Positions 48,401 to 57,000 of a DNA stretch of 64,000 nucleotides are shown here, in pieces. The notes beneath the pieces were generated by a model. It was given only the letters and a program-made list of their open reading frames with translations, made no database searches and was not told the origin of the DNA. Numbering within the stretch: the stretch's first letter is position 1; every line of letters begins with the position of its first letter. Source of the DNA: Harmothoe impar (taxonomy: Eukaryota; Annelida; Polychaeta; Phyllodocida; Polynoidae); NCBI GenBank assembly GCA_947462335.1, contig OX381718.1, positions 43,958,281 through 44,022,280 on the forward strand, written 5' to 3'. A program made the translations under genes and the position numbers.

Positions 48401-51400
48401 AAATCTCAGGGGTCTCCAGCATTAGAGACTCCCTCCCCCTGGAGGAATACGACACGGTAGACGAGGCATCGGGCGACACGGAGGTCGATTTCCCCGGCCG
48501 CACATGGCGACAGTCGCCGTCACGGTCCAGGACACGCGAGGAGACGCGGGAGGGGTCAAAATCCAGATCACGCCGCTCCCGCTCCAACCTCACAGGTAAC
48601 TCCACCATGTCAAACACGAGGATAGACAGGGTGGAGAACGACCTACAGGCACTGAGGGGGGACGTCCGGCGCATGACAGAGAGGATGGATAAGGTTCTGT
48701 CGCGCCCGACACATGACATAGACCCCATAAGCCACAGCACACCGAGGAGGACACCCGACCATGGTCGGACAGCACAGGACGACACCCTGGATAGCACCCT
48801 GGAGGACAGCCAGGAGCCACACAGCATGCCGCCCCCCCGGGAGGGGACGCACATCCCCCGCAGACGCACAAGACGGCCGTCCACGGTCCCGCCCCAGCGG
48901 AGGAACGGGCCCGTCACGGTACAGCAGCCACGCGCGGCGTCCGCGCAACGGCCACGCGCGGCAATACCGCGCCACACCGGCGCGGCCTCTACGCGCCGCG
49001 CCACCACGCTGGAACCGCCACGACAGCTACGCGCCCTGAGAGGGGCGGACGACTACATTGAGGCGGAGCTTCTACAGGAGGAATACAGCCACCAACATCA
49101 TGGTAGGAACAACCCTTTGTATGACCCACTGTGCACTGACCCCATATACAAGCCATACATGTTTCTAAAACGACATGGGTGTTTCACACTTAAACAGCGT
49201 CTAGACGCGAGGGGGTCCATGACCAGGCTGGAATACATAGAGGCAACCATGAAGCTGGTAAACTACCCTGGGGCATATGACGAGCATGACAGGCCCCACA
49301 TATCACGCCACCTGGAGGAGGTTACGCATGACGCCAAAGGCCGCAACTGGGCCGACGTCATGGCGTGGTCACAACAAGTGTGGGATAACGTAGAGAGAAG
49401 GGTTTACAACTGGGAGCAGTACCAACTCATACAAAACGATAGGTTCCTCACATGCATTGCCCCCGCAAACAACAACAACAACAAACAATCGACACAGGGG
49501 GAGGGGGCCAGGGCACGCACGTCAGCGGCGGAGGGCCAGCCGGCCCTGTGCCGGGCCTTCAACTCGAAGGCGGGCTGCCCACAAAGGGCACACCATGACG
49601 GGGTCATGCATTTCTGTGCATACTGCGACGCCATGGGGAAAGAGTGCCACCACAGCCTATACATGTGCGGGAGAAAAGTGAGGGACATTAAGGGTGAATG
49701 GCAAAACCCCCAATACAACAACAACAACAACAACAACAACAACTATGCCAAACGACAAGAGGGGGAAAGGCAGCACGATAAAGGCGCAAAAAACGCACAG
49801 GAGGCGCCACGAAAGTAGCAGCTCAGGCGGCGCCTCCGCACGATTACATAGAGCAACGACAACGTAGTATAAACACCGCGCCACGTGGCGACAGCCGAAC
49901 GACAACAAACGCACGTGGCCCCGCCAAAACAATAACATCCCCACGTGGCGATGACGTCACTAGCTCCGCGAAGCGTCCCGGCCCCGGCTTCCTCGCCGGA
50001 GGCGAGAACGCGCGCGAGATCCAACATGGCGGACACAAACACGAAACCACGATCCGCACTGTAAATAGATACGAAATTCTGAACAATCCAAGCATTCAGG
50101 AGGGCGAATCACAGCAAACAGACATCGTACACCCGCCACACGCAGCGGGGCAGCACACATCCAGCCCGGGCCCTGCCACACTAACCGGGCGACAGGCACA
50201 CGGCCCCGGCAACAGCGGCGCCGGACTCGCCCCGACCGATACAACCACCATAGCACAGCAAACACTACACGACGCAAACACACATGGTAAGGCTACATGT
50301 ACAGCCCCCGACTTTGCAAGCATAAGAGCAGTATGTGAACACAACACAACAGACCACATCCTAGATACACATCCCAGGGTGTTTAAGGAACACAGGGTAA
50401 CACACTGGCCGAACATTAACCCCGAGGCTGCACCAAGTGAACTAGTTAAGCTTTACGAGGCGGTCAGGGCAACAGGCCTACCCAACTCAATGAAACACAG
50501 GGGCAGGGTACCATCAAACCTTAAGCTAGAAGCATGGGACAGCTACCTAACAGACTCACATAGCGACAGAGAGCTATACGACTTCCTACAGTTTGGCTTC
50601 CCGCTGGGATACATGGGGCCAGTGTCCCATGTAGACCCGGAAGCAAACCACCCCAGTGCCACAAAATACCCAGCAGCAATAGAAATGTTCCTAAAGAAAG
50701 AAATCGAGGAGGGTTGCATGGTGGGTCCCTCTGAGGCCCCAATCTTCAAACAATGGGCACACTGTTCACCGCTCATGTCCCGTCCCAAGAGGGACACAAG
50801 GGACAGGAGGGTCATAACCGACATGACACACCCCTCACCCAAATCTATAAACGCGTACATAATAAAAAACTCAGTTCATGGTATACAGAGGCAGCACAGC
50901 CTACCTACAGTGGAGAACCTGGTACACGACCTACTGGAGGCCGGGACGGCCTCCTATATGTCCACGTTAGACGTGTCACGGGCATACAAGAACTTCCGGT
51001 GTGACATCTTGGACCTCCCACTGCTATGTCTCAAGTGGGAGGACAAATATTACTGTGACATGAGTATGCCCTTTGGCTCGAGGAGCTCGAGTCTACACAT
51101 GCAAAGGGTAGCACGGGCGATCATAGAGATCTTAGACAGGGAAGGAATTAGAGGGCATATGTACCTGGATGACCTCATCCTGATAGCAGACAACAGAGAC
51201 AAAGCATGGCAGGACTACAATAGGGCGAGAGCCCTATTCAAAGAACTAGGCCTACCAGAGGCAGAGGATAAGACACAGGTCCCATGTAAAGTAGTAAAGT
51301 GGTTGGGCATCGTCATATCAGCAAGTGATATGACGCTATCAATCCCCAACGACAAGTTGTGTGAAGTCATAAAGAAGGTAAACCAATTCAAGAGAAAACA

Positions 51401-54006
51401 GACAGTAAATAAGAAACAACTGCAGTCCCTCGTGGGAAGCCTAGTCTTTGTGGCCAAATGTGTAAAGCCGGCAAGGCTCTTTATTTCACGCCTCCTAGGG
51501 GCGCTCAGGGCCATGCAGGGCAACAAGACAAAGGTCACATACGACATGAGGCTGGACTTGGAATGGTTCGACAACTTCTGCGCCGACTGGAACGGGGTGT
51601 CGGCCATTCCAAGCCCCAAACCCACCAGGGAAATAACTGTAGACGCCTGCCTCACAGGGGTGGGGGCGTCAGACGGCACTGTGGCATACAGCGCACAGGT
51701 AGCCCCCCTGAAGGACCCGGTAGTAAACATTACGGAACTTGAAGCCATCAACGTGCTAATGGCAATTCATACCATGGTAGGAGAAAGGGACAGGGGCACA
51801 CACATTACAATACATTGCGACAACCTCCCGGCAGTACAAGTGCTGCAAGCAGGAAAAGGGGAGAACAGGGTACTGTTAGAGGCAGCTAGGGGCGCCTGGA
51901 TGGTCCAGGCCATACATGGCGTCCACCTCTCATACTGCCACATAGCGGGAGACAAAAATGAACTAGCAGACAGACTCAGCAGGGCTCATTTAAGCAAGAA
52001 AGACAATGATAAGGCAAAGAATCTCATTGACTTATACAAACTGAATCTTGTGACACCATGTACATATGCTCTGGACATGACAAGCTCTCCTATCCTTTGC
52101 AGATCCGGACGTAAACTGTCTGCTAACCAGGGCAGCCCAGCGGCAGCGGGAATCCCGGGCACCAGCAACATGGAAGGCCCATTCAGCAGCAGCAGCAACG
52201 TACCTGGCCTTTGCAAGGAGAGTAGGATTCAACCCACGCAGGCCCAATCACGTCATGATGTGCGCATACGTGGAATACCTAGCGCGCCACAACAAGGCGC
52301 CAGGAACCATAGTAAACAACGTGTCACACGTCAGGCAGTACATACACCTAGTGGGGGGAAGCAGGACGGGTGCATACCACCCAAGGGTAAAACGCGCCCT
52401 GGAGGCAGTCAAGAGGTGCAAACAGTACAAACCGAGGATAAAGACGCCCATCAACATAAGGACTCTCAAGAAAGTGATAAATCACATCGAGGTCAAGATG
52501 GAACAACACCTGGTGGCGGCTGCCCTCAAGGTGATGTACTTCACAGCAATGAGACAGGCAGAGATAGCACCAAGAAGGGTCAAGCTATTCGACCCCAACA
52601 GAAACATCACCAGACAGGACGTCAAGCTATACAAAGGGCAAGCAGTCATCACCATAAAAGCAGCAAAGAATCTCCAGCGTACAGGAGAGCACAGGATAGT
52701 ACAGGTGCCCGAGATACCAAACTCAGCAATGTGCCCGGTACAAGCAATCAGGACAATCATAAAAACAGCACCTACAAGGTACAAAGCAGATCTGTTCATC
52801 ATGTTCAAAGACCGTGTCCCAGTGCCAGTCTCTCACATAGACGCTACTTGGAAACGCGCGCTAAAGGCACTGGGGAAACAGCACAAACCATGGACACTAC
52901 ACAGCATCAGGAAAGCAGCCGCAACAGAGGCACACAACAATGGCTGCGACGACATATCAATAAAACAGTTCGGGGGCTGGAAGTCTCATGCTCACCAAGT
53001 GTACATACACACACGCAGACACAAGATGTCAGCGGCACTGGTGAGATCTGTCAAACAAGCAAGCAGGGTCGAGCACAGATAAAGCCTCCCCCAACAATGA
53101 CAAGAGACACCAGCACACAACAACCATGAAGTAGAACTTCAGCAAAAATAGTGACTATATCATTTAGTCCCACCCACACACCCATTATATAATAATCAAA
53201 AATACATAACATGGCAGTTTGGCACATATATTATACATCATAATACCATTGTATATCATCAAATCATGTACAACGTCTACAATCAACAATATATAAGGTA
53301 TATAAACTCATAATTAAATTTACGATTTATTAAATTTAATTAACCCAAGCCACTGCTTTGTTCATACTCATTTCGCGGGGTGCGTTAGTGATGGCATCAC
53401 AGCTCTGTAGGGGGCGTGTGAGGGGTCACTGAGCGCCACCTGGCGAAATCAGTACACACTATCATTATGTAACATTATACCGGGAAGTTATTCAAACGTC
53501 CCACTCCAACCAACTTTCTCAAACCGTCCACACGGTCTTATTTCCCGCCCACCCACCTTTTAAATATATAGTACACAAATATATGTTAAACAAATATCTA
53601 TAAATTATCTATACAAGGTCAACATGTATAACACATATATTATACATCATAATACCATTGTATATCATCAAATCATGTACAACGTCTACAATCAACAATA
53701 TATAAGGTATATAAACTCATAATTAAATTTACGATTTATTAAATTTAATTAACCCAAGCCACTGCTTTGTTCATACTCATTTCGCGGGGTGCGTTAGTGA
53801 CTAGATTAGCATCGTAGGAAAAAAACATGGAGCTTCATTGTAATATAGCTGAAACTGAAACTGAAAGTGAAACTGATCCTGCAGGTACGGAGCACAACGA
53901 CGACCGTTTCAGCTGCATGGCTGTATACTCCAACGAGGCTTACACCTGGATAGACGTGGCCTGCTGGGCACCGCACCTGGTCACCTGCGAGGTCAACCTG
54001 GCATAA
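39293..54006 (+). CDS. Secreted C-type lectin, six exons
   Basis: Exons 39293-39400, 45533-45677, 46089-46194, 46807-46961, 47328-47432 and 53885-54006 join with consistent phases to 246 residues. Order: signal peptide (MSLYGAMSS, L-run, CLGTPTLA), basic linker, a coiled coil (about residues 40-80, MRNLERKLARTQQEV), a Gly linker, then a long-form C-type lectin domain: CPIRAEGFYYAPKFKSCY, TEAARICRSL, LVSIESAEEQDFL, the WRWEASDQTMSYNNW core and a terminal CMAV...WIDVACW...VTCEV. The coiled coil suggests a trimer, as in collectin-like lectins. The EPN/QPD motif is absent and WND is replaced by WID, so classical calcium-dependent sugar binding is doubtful. A 5.8-kb YR retrotransposon occupies the last intron. 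Confidence 0.87.
40765..40995. repeat. 30-bp family array, plus orientation
   Basis: Repeats of CATGTCGCCTGTCGATTTTA + AGAAA, interleaved with CATGTCATTTGTCA. Ends at TTTTAGGGGTCTACACCCAT. Confidence 0.7.
41960..42345. repeat. 30-bp family arrays, minus orientation
   Basis: Starts GGGTATAGACCCCTAAATTC, then CGACATGGCGACATGGCCAT + TTCTTAAAAT units to about 42118. A second block at 42245-42345 ends in CGACATGCGACATGGGGAC. Together they may be one foldback element about 390 bp long. Confidence 0.65.
42560..42625. repeat. 30-bp family, short copy
   Basis: CCCCATGTCGTATGTCGATT + TTAAGAAAACGCCATGTCG, ends with GAGTCTACCCCCAT, matching the end of the 40.77-kb copy. Confidence 0.6.
42815..43098. 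mobile_element. Small TIR element, TGGCGGATCCAGG ends
   Basis: 13-bp inverted ends TGGCGGATCCAGG, poly-G/poly-C interior, 0.28 kb, no transposase. The frames at 42572-43151 are translations of this repeat. Confidence 0.7.
45533..45677 (+). CDS. Lectin exon 2 (coiled coil)
   Basis: Acceptor TATTTGTCCCAG, donor TCAA|GTAGGT, 145 bp, phase 0 to 1. Heptad-type GGLTVEYIYGRMRNLERKLA, then RTQQEVSKAHEQIKSVEARL and a GQGGGGGS linker. Confidence 0.87.
45820..45935. repeat. Partial hairpin MITE in lectin intron 2
   Basis: CATGATGCATGAATGCAGCT and GCTGCATTAGTGCATCATGA form inverted arms about 40 bp apart. Confidence 0.6.
46089..46194 (+). CDS. Lectin exon 3 (start of lectin domain)
   Basis: 106 bp, phase 1 to 2, acceptor TTATTCGCTTCAG, donor CAAG|GTAATA. 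Carries the first Cys pair of a long-form lectin domain. Confidence 0.87.
46807..46961 (+). CDS. Lectin exon 4
   Basis: The acceptor that keeps phase is GATACAGAG|A. The CAG ten bases upstream would break the frame. Donor AGGG|GTGAGT. Encodes PNVIIVCGSDILVNQTEAAR, ICRSLAPRSDLVSIESAEEQ, DFLRRRWQHER. One NQT glycosylation site. Confidence 0.82.
46985..47176. repeat. 22-bp minisatellite CTGATATCGAAGTTTAAAA
   Basis: About eight imperfect units of roughly 21-23 bp directly after exon 4, in intron 4. Confidence 0.85.
47328..47432 (+). CDS. Lectin exon 5
   Basis: 105 bp, acceptor TTCTCTGACAG, donor CCCAA|GTAAGT. Encodes RYWTSGRRNGLQWRWEASDQ and TMSYNNWIP, the WxW..YxNW core of the lectin fold. Confidence 0.87.
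47970..48122 (+). repeat. Element 2 split direct repeat A1
   Basis: 153 bp, matches 53391-53543 at constant offset 5421. Forms the 5' terminus. Confidence 0.9.
48286..49818 (+). CDS. Gag-like protein of element 2
   Basis: 510 residues. Arg/Ser-rich basic N-terminus, coiled coil near residues 105-135 (STMSNTRIDRVENDLQALRG), a second Arg-rich region, an alpha-helical core (about 250-400), then from residue 422 a Cys/His cluster CRAFNSKAGC ... HFCAYC ... CHHSLYMC, of the same C-x8-C / HxCxxC type as element 1. An Asn-rich run (AAC repeats) lies near the end. Expected role: particle and RNA or cDNA binding. The last 37 nt overlap pol in the -1 frame, with a frameshift signal. Confidence 0.85.
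   Translation: MSGRHRTRSVSRRESTQGSRRSRMTSAGSQSRSIMEDSQISGVSSIRDSLPLEEYDTVDEASGDTEVDFPGRTWRQSPSRSRTREETREGSKSRSRRSRSNLTGNSTMSNTRIDRVENDLQALRGDVRRMTERMDKVLSRPTHDIDPISHSTPRRTPDHGRTAQDDTLDSTLEDSQEPHSMPPPREGTHIPRRRTRRPSTVPPQRRNGPVTVQQPRAASAQRPRAAIPRHTGAASTRRATTLEPPRQLRALRGADDYIEAELLQEEYSHQHHGRNNPLYDPLCTDPIYKPYMFLKRHGCFTLKQRLDARGSMTRLEYIEATMKLVNYPGAYDEHDRPHISRHLEEVTHDAKGRNWADVMAWSQQVWDNVERRVYNWEQYQLIQNDRFLTCIAPANNNNNKQSTQGEGARARTSAAEGQPALCRAFNSKAGCPQRAHHDGVMHFCAYCDAMGKECHHSLYMCGRKVRDIKGEWQNPQYNNNNNNNNNYAKRQEGERQHDKGAKNAQEAPRK
49782..53129 (+). CDS. Pol of element 2: reverse transcriptase and RNase H
   Basis: The frame is open from 49782 (after TAA at 49779-49781) to TGA at 53127-53129. It has no ATG start near its beginning, so it is probably made as Gag-Pol by -1 frameshift. 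RT motifs: DVSRAYKNFR, MPFGSRSSSLHMQR and catalytic YLDD (codons 51162-51173). RNase H: TVDACLTGVGASDG, HCDNLPAVQVLQ, GDKNELADRLSR. Recognisable domains end near 52050. The remaining 1 kb of open frame overlaps the YR domain in another frame and has no recognisable content; it is probably open only because the strand is T-poor. Confidence 0.87.
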   Translation, partial: RRKKRTGGATKVAAQAAPPHDYIEQRQRSINTAPRGDSRTTTNARGPAKTITSPRGDDVTSSAKRPGPGFLAGGENAREIQHGGHKHETTIRTVNRYEILNNPSIQEGESQQTDIVHPPHAAGQHTSSPGPATLTGRQAHGPGNSGAGLAPTDTTTIAQQTLHDANTHGKATCTAPDFASIRAVCEHNTTDHILDTHPRVFKEHRVTHWPNINPEAAPSELVKLYEAVRATGLPNSMKHRGRVPSNLKLEAWDSYLTDSHSDRELYDFLQFGFPLGYMGPVSHVDPEANHPSATKYPAAIEMFLKKEIEEGCMVGPSEAPIFKQWAHCSPLMSRPKRDTRDRRVITDMTHPSPKSINAYIIKNSVHGIQRQHSLPTVENLVHDLLEAGTASYMSTLDVSRAYKNFRCDILDLPLLCLKWEDKYYCDMSMPFGSRSSSLHMQRVARAIIEILDREGIRGHMYLDDLILIADNRDKAWQDYNRARALFKELGLPEAEDKTQVPCKVVKWLGIVISASDMTLSIPNDKLCEVIKKVNQFKRKQTVNKKQLQSLVGSLVFVAKCVKPARLFISRLLGALRAMQGNKTKVTYDMRLDLEWFDNFCADWNGVSAIPSPKPTREITVDACLTGVGASDGTVAYSAQVAPLKDPVVNITELEAINVLMAIHTMVGERDRGTHITIHCDNLPAVQVLQAGKGENRVLLEAARGAWMVQAIHGVHLSYCHIAGDKNELADRLSRAHLSKKDNDKAKNLIDLYKLNLVTPCTYALDMTSSPILCRSGRKLSANQGSPAAAGIPGTSNMEGPFSSSSNVPGLCKESRIQPTQAQSRHDVRIRGIPSAPQQGARNHSKQRVTRQAVHTPSGGKQDGCIPPKGKTRPGGSQEVQTVQTEDKDAHQHKDSQESDKSHRGQDGTTPGGGCPQGDVLHSNETGRDSTKKGQAIRPQQKHHQTGRQAIQRASSHHHKSSKESPAYRRAQDSTGARDTKLSNVPGTSNQDNHKNSTYKVQSRSVHHVQRPCPSASLSHRRYLETRAKGTGETAQTMDTTQHQESSRNRGTQQWLRRHINKTVRGLEVSCSPSVHTHTQTQDVSGTGEICQTSKQGRAQIKPPPTMTRDTSTQQP
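49788..49837 (+). promoter_or_regulatory. Programmed -1 frameshift signal, gag to pol
   Basis: A_AAA_AAC in the gag frame (49788-49794), a 5-nt spacer GCACA, then a perfect 9-bp stem GGAGGCGCC (49800-49808) with GGCGCCTCC (49829-49837) enclosing a 20-nt loop that contains the gag TAG (49816-49818). The pol frame opens at 49782 and is exactly -1 to gag. A loop GCTC (49821-49824) could pair with GAGC at 49851-49854 as a weak pseudoknot. Confidence 0.8.
52081..53082 (+). CDS. Tyrosine recombinase of element 2
   Basis: In the frame +1 relative to pol. The frame opens at 52081. The first ATG (52255) would cut off part of the N-terminal core-binding domain (TYLAFARRVGFNPRRP, YVEYLARHNKAP), so a start upstream by splicing or frameshift is likely. 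Catalytic features: YFTAMRQAEIAPRR (first Arg), LHSIRKAAATEA (His-x-x-Arg), FGGWKSHAHQVYIHTRR (Trp and the nucleophilic Tyr). A splice-acceptor-like CTCTCCTATCCTTTGCAG ends at 52102, just inside the open frame. Confidence 0.85.
   Translation, partial: QALLSFADPDVNCLLTRAAQRQRESRAPATWKAHSAAAATYLAFARRVGFNPRRPNHVMMCAYVEYLARHNKAPGTIVNNVSHVRQYIHLVGGSRTGAYHPRVKRALEAVKRCKQYKPRIKTPINIRTLKKVINHIEVKMEQHLVAAALKVMYFTAMRQAEIAPRRVKLFDPNRNITRQDVKLYKGQAVITIKAAKNLQRTGEHRIVQVPEIPNSAMCPVQAIRTIIKTAPTRYKADLFIMFKDRVPVPVSHIDATWKRALKALGKQHKPWTLHSIRKAAATEAHNNGCDDISIKQFGGWKSHAHQVYIHTRRHKMSAALVRSVKQASRVEHR
53223..53391 (+). repeat. Element 2 split direct repeat B1
   Basis: 169 bp, AT-rich, matches 53632-53800 at offset 409. 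Directly joined to A2. Confidence 0.9.
53391..53543 (+). repeat. Element 2 split direct repeat A2
   Basis: 153-bp copy of A1. The shared base at 53391 marks the circle-junction type boundary. Confidence 0.9.
53632..53800 (+). repeat. Element 2 split direct repeat B2 (3' end)
   Basis: 169-bp copy of B1, ending GCGTTAGTGA. Host intron DNA (CTAGATTAGC) follows. Confidence 0.9.
53851..53875 (+). promoter_or_regulatory. Four GAAA cores at 6-bp spacing, ISRE/IRF-like
   Basis: GAAA at 53851, 53857, 53863 and 53869, each followed by CT or GT. It matches the IRF-type consensus GAAANNGAAANNGAAA on sequence alone. It lies immediately before the acceptor of the last lectin exon, where a pyrimidine tract would be expected; a purine-rich splicing enhancer or simple repeat is an alternative. 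Confidence 0.35.
53885..54006 (+). CDS. Lectin exon 6 (C-terminus)
   Basis: Acceptor GATCCTGCAG with a purine-rich tract upstream. Encodes RFSCMAVYSNEAYTWIDVAC then WAPHLVTCEVNLA, stop TAA at 54004-54006. Contains the last three conserved cysteines. A possible poly(A) signal AATAAA lies at about 54258. Confidence 0.87.
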
Positions 54007-57000
54007 AGCCATACAACATCTTATACACAAGTCTAAGGCGAAAATAAGGCCATACCCATACAACATCATACATTATTCTACAAGCAAAAATGACCCTGTT
54101 AAAGCGTTAAGGTGCTGAAAGGTCAACCTGGCAGAAGGCACAAAAATGCACTTGTAACACTGCATGAATGTTTGTACTTAAGCAGAACTAATGAAAAAAT
54201 TAGACAGCTTTAAGTTCAGTTATGCTATTGAAGTGGCTTTAAGTGGCATTTCCCTGAAATAAATATGACTTAAGTATTCTTTTAATCATATTTGATTTAC
54301 CTAAATGCAAACATTCATACAGTGTAAATATTACTATGAACTTCGCTGGTTTTCGGCAATCCCTGTTGTTAGCTTGGAACCAGCAAACAGGAAGCAAAAC
54401 TGGAACCAGAAGGTTTGATGGGCAAACTCCTTTCATGCATTCTGGTTTCTGGTCACTTGCTCCAAGCTATACCAACAGAGATTTTCCAAACCCAACAAAA
54501 TCCAAGTTCACGGTTATAGTGGTGGTTACCAGATCCTTCCTGTGGAAGGATCTTGGGACGAGAGTATAGGCACCACAACACCACATATAGGTGCTTTGAA
54601 TAACCCGTTAAGGGCTGCATGGTGCTTTGAATTGTGCTCTTTAAAATCCAAATGAAAGGAGAAAATTATCTGAAGTTCGACCTCTTGCCTATACCTTTTG
54701 ACATTGGCCTTTCAATGGAATCCAATCTTGTGATGATTATCAATTTCTTTGGAGCTGCATCTGCTTTGGATAATTATTTCTGCTTGTCTGCTCACATCTT
54801 TTTGATATTTAAAAAGACTCTGAGTAGTTTTTTCTGTCTGGCTACTAAATTATAATACGAATAGGCATCTAGTGAAATCATTAGGCCTATGATTGATATC
54901 TGCTGAATATCATATACGATATCTATTTTTTAAAGAAAAGTAGCCGTTCATCCAATATTACTTATTCTCATAACGTTTATCAAGTTGTTACTCTCTGAGG
55001 TTCAATATCATATCAAATATTTTTGTATTTTTGTATTCGTATAGATATGCTATGTGTGTCGACGCATTGGTGCATCTCGCCAACCCTTCAGGAGTGTATC
55101 AACCCAATTAGTATAATGCATGAATGTAGCCCTGGTGAGTAGACTAGCCAGGGGTGTATTCATGCATAATGAGGACAAAGGAGAGCCATTTGTTGTCTGT
55201 AAAGGGTATAATATGTGTACAAATAGACCCACATCATGAGGTGTAATGGCCACTCACCGTACATCAACTATGACATTGCATGTTTTCAGTCCAATCTACA
55301 CTATAATATACACCCATCCAGCAAGATGGGTACATTTTCCATGATTAGGTTGTGTTAACATTAATTTTAGAAGAACGCTTGGACTGTTGTCCGAAAGGTC
55401 TACATAATATTCCAACTACTTATATCAGGATATTCACAAGACGATTACCTTTCAAATAATATGTATTTCATAAAGAAAATATTTTGCATAATTTTTCAAC
55501 AACTTCTCTGAAAAGTCACCCTGTCCTGCTGCATTGCTCTATAGTTGGCTGGGGGTGCCCAATATCGTCATTTTGTACACAATACTGCTACCCTGAACAT
55601 GAGTACGCTAGCACCAATCAAAGTGCTGATATAATGTGTCCTAGATAGCTATTCATGACAAAATTATTCGCATAATATTATCATCTGATGGATGGTGTAT
55701 AAGTAAACATCTCATAATGATATTTAATGATAAAGATATCACATTATGTATAGCCTACTAGCAGTTTGGTGTACCCAGAATAATTTTGGAAATAAATGTT
55801 CTTTATTATCTTGTCAACTGTCATGTTTCGTTTCATGATTAACCAACTTAGGGAGTAGGAGTGATCATTTGTTTACGATATGTGTAGGTAATAAACTTAT
55901 TCCGAGAAACTGTTCTTGCCCCCCCCTCCCCCACAGTCAGGTGCCAAAGTTGACCTCTTTTAGCTTTAGTAATACACATCCCTCTTTGCTACACATTTAA
56001 TTTTTTGGGGAGAAAGATATATCCAACCAAAATTAGCTATTGACCATGTAATATTTGAACACTGATCTGTAGCATAAAACCACCTGAATTTTGCGTGGAT
56101 TTGCACTGGATAATTTGCATTTTCACTGATTCCCATTCTAGCCTTTGAAAAGAATTGTAAACTCACCGACAATCCCTTTCATTTTATTTGATTGAACTTG
56201 GCATTTAGCATATCCATATCCCTCGTATCCCTCTAGAAGGCACACCAAGATAGACAGGGTAGTATTTGCTATACATCAGATACATGTGTAATGGGGGCTC
56301 TGCCTTTTTCTTTGTTAAACTGGTATCACAACAATAACTGAACACGTACATGTTAATTAAACATATTCGTCTATTGGGAGTGATCTTGGCACCATCTAGA
56401 AGGATAGGCCTAGTTTTAGTTTGTCACTTTTTGTGTTATAGATCCACCATCATTATAAAGCTTTCTGTTTTACAATGTGGACACTTACCCTCCTTTGGAT
56501 GCACAGCATACATCATAAAAACGCATGCATAGTCCTATCATGTAATGCAAACACAGTACACCAGGAGGCGCAATGGTCTGCTGCAGTCCAAACATTGGGG
56601 ATCTGTCTGGATGGTGGACGACTGTGTCGTCAAGTTTACAATTACAGCATCAATAAGCCTAATGTGTCCTTGCATCACAATGTTTGATGTCAAACATTCC
56701 TTGAAAAGAATTCTTAGAACTGCATAGATGGCTGTTTCTCATGAGATTGATAAATTTTGAAAGGTCTTTGACCGGGTGTAGTCTTTGACCGGGTGTAGTC
56801 TTTGGCCGGGTGTAGTCTTTGACCAGGAAACATTACAATTGGATAAATGAGGCCTATGTCGTAAGAAATGAGGAATATGTGCAGCAGACCATAATATCAT
56901 AAATATTGCTATAAGGACAACCTTTTGTTGGTGATGGTAGGTAAATGAGGGCTAAATGATGGGATGACTCTGTATCACCTCTTGGCCCTTTAAGTTGAGA

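Larger units (their letters stand above)
47970..53800 (+). mobile_element. Ngaro/PAT-like YR retrotransposon (element 2) in the lectin intron
   Basis: A 5.8-kb element in the same orientation as the lectin gene: A1 (47970-48122), gag, RT-RNase H, YR, B1 (53223-53391), A2 (53391-53543), an 88-bp spacer, B2 (53632-53800). Split direct repeats again, but the sequence is unrelated to the terminal repeats of element 1, so it is a distinct family. All coding domains are free of stops, and the paired repeats look identical by eye, so the copy may be young and possibly active. The coding strand is A-rich and T-poor. Confidence 0.9.

Noticed and set aside
48237..49007. 256-codon minus-strand frame over the gag of element 2
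   Set aside because: Antisense shadow of gag. The sense frame has the coiled coil and Cys/His cluster; the antisense one has no domain and arises from GC-rich composition.
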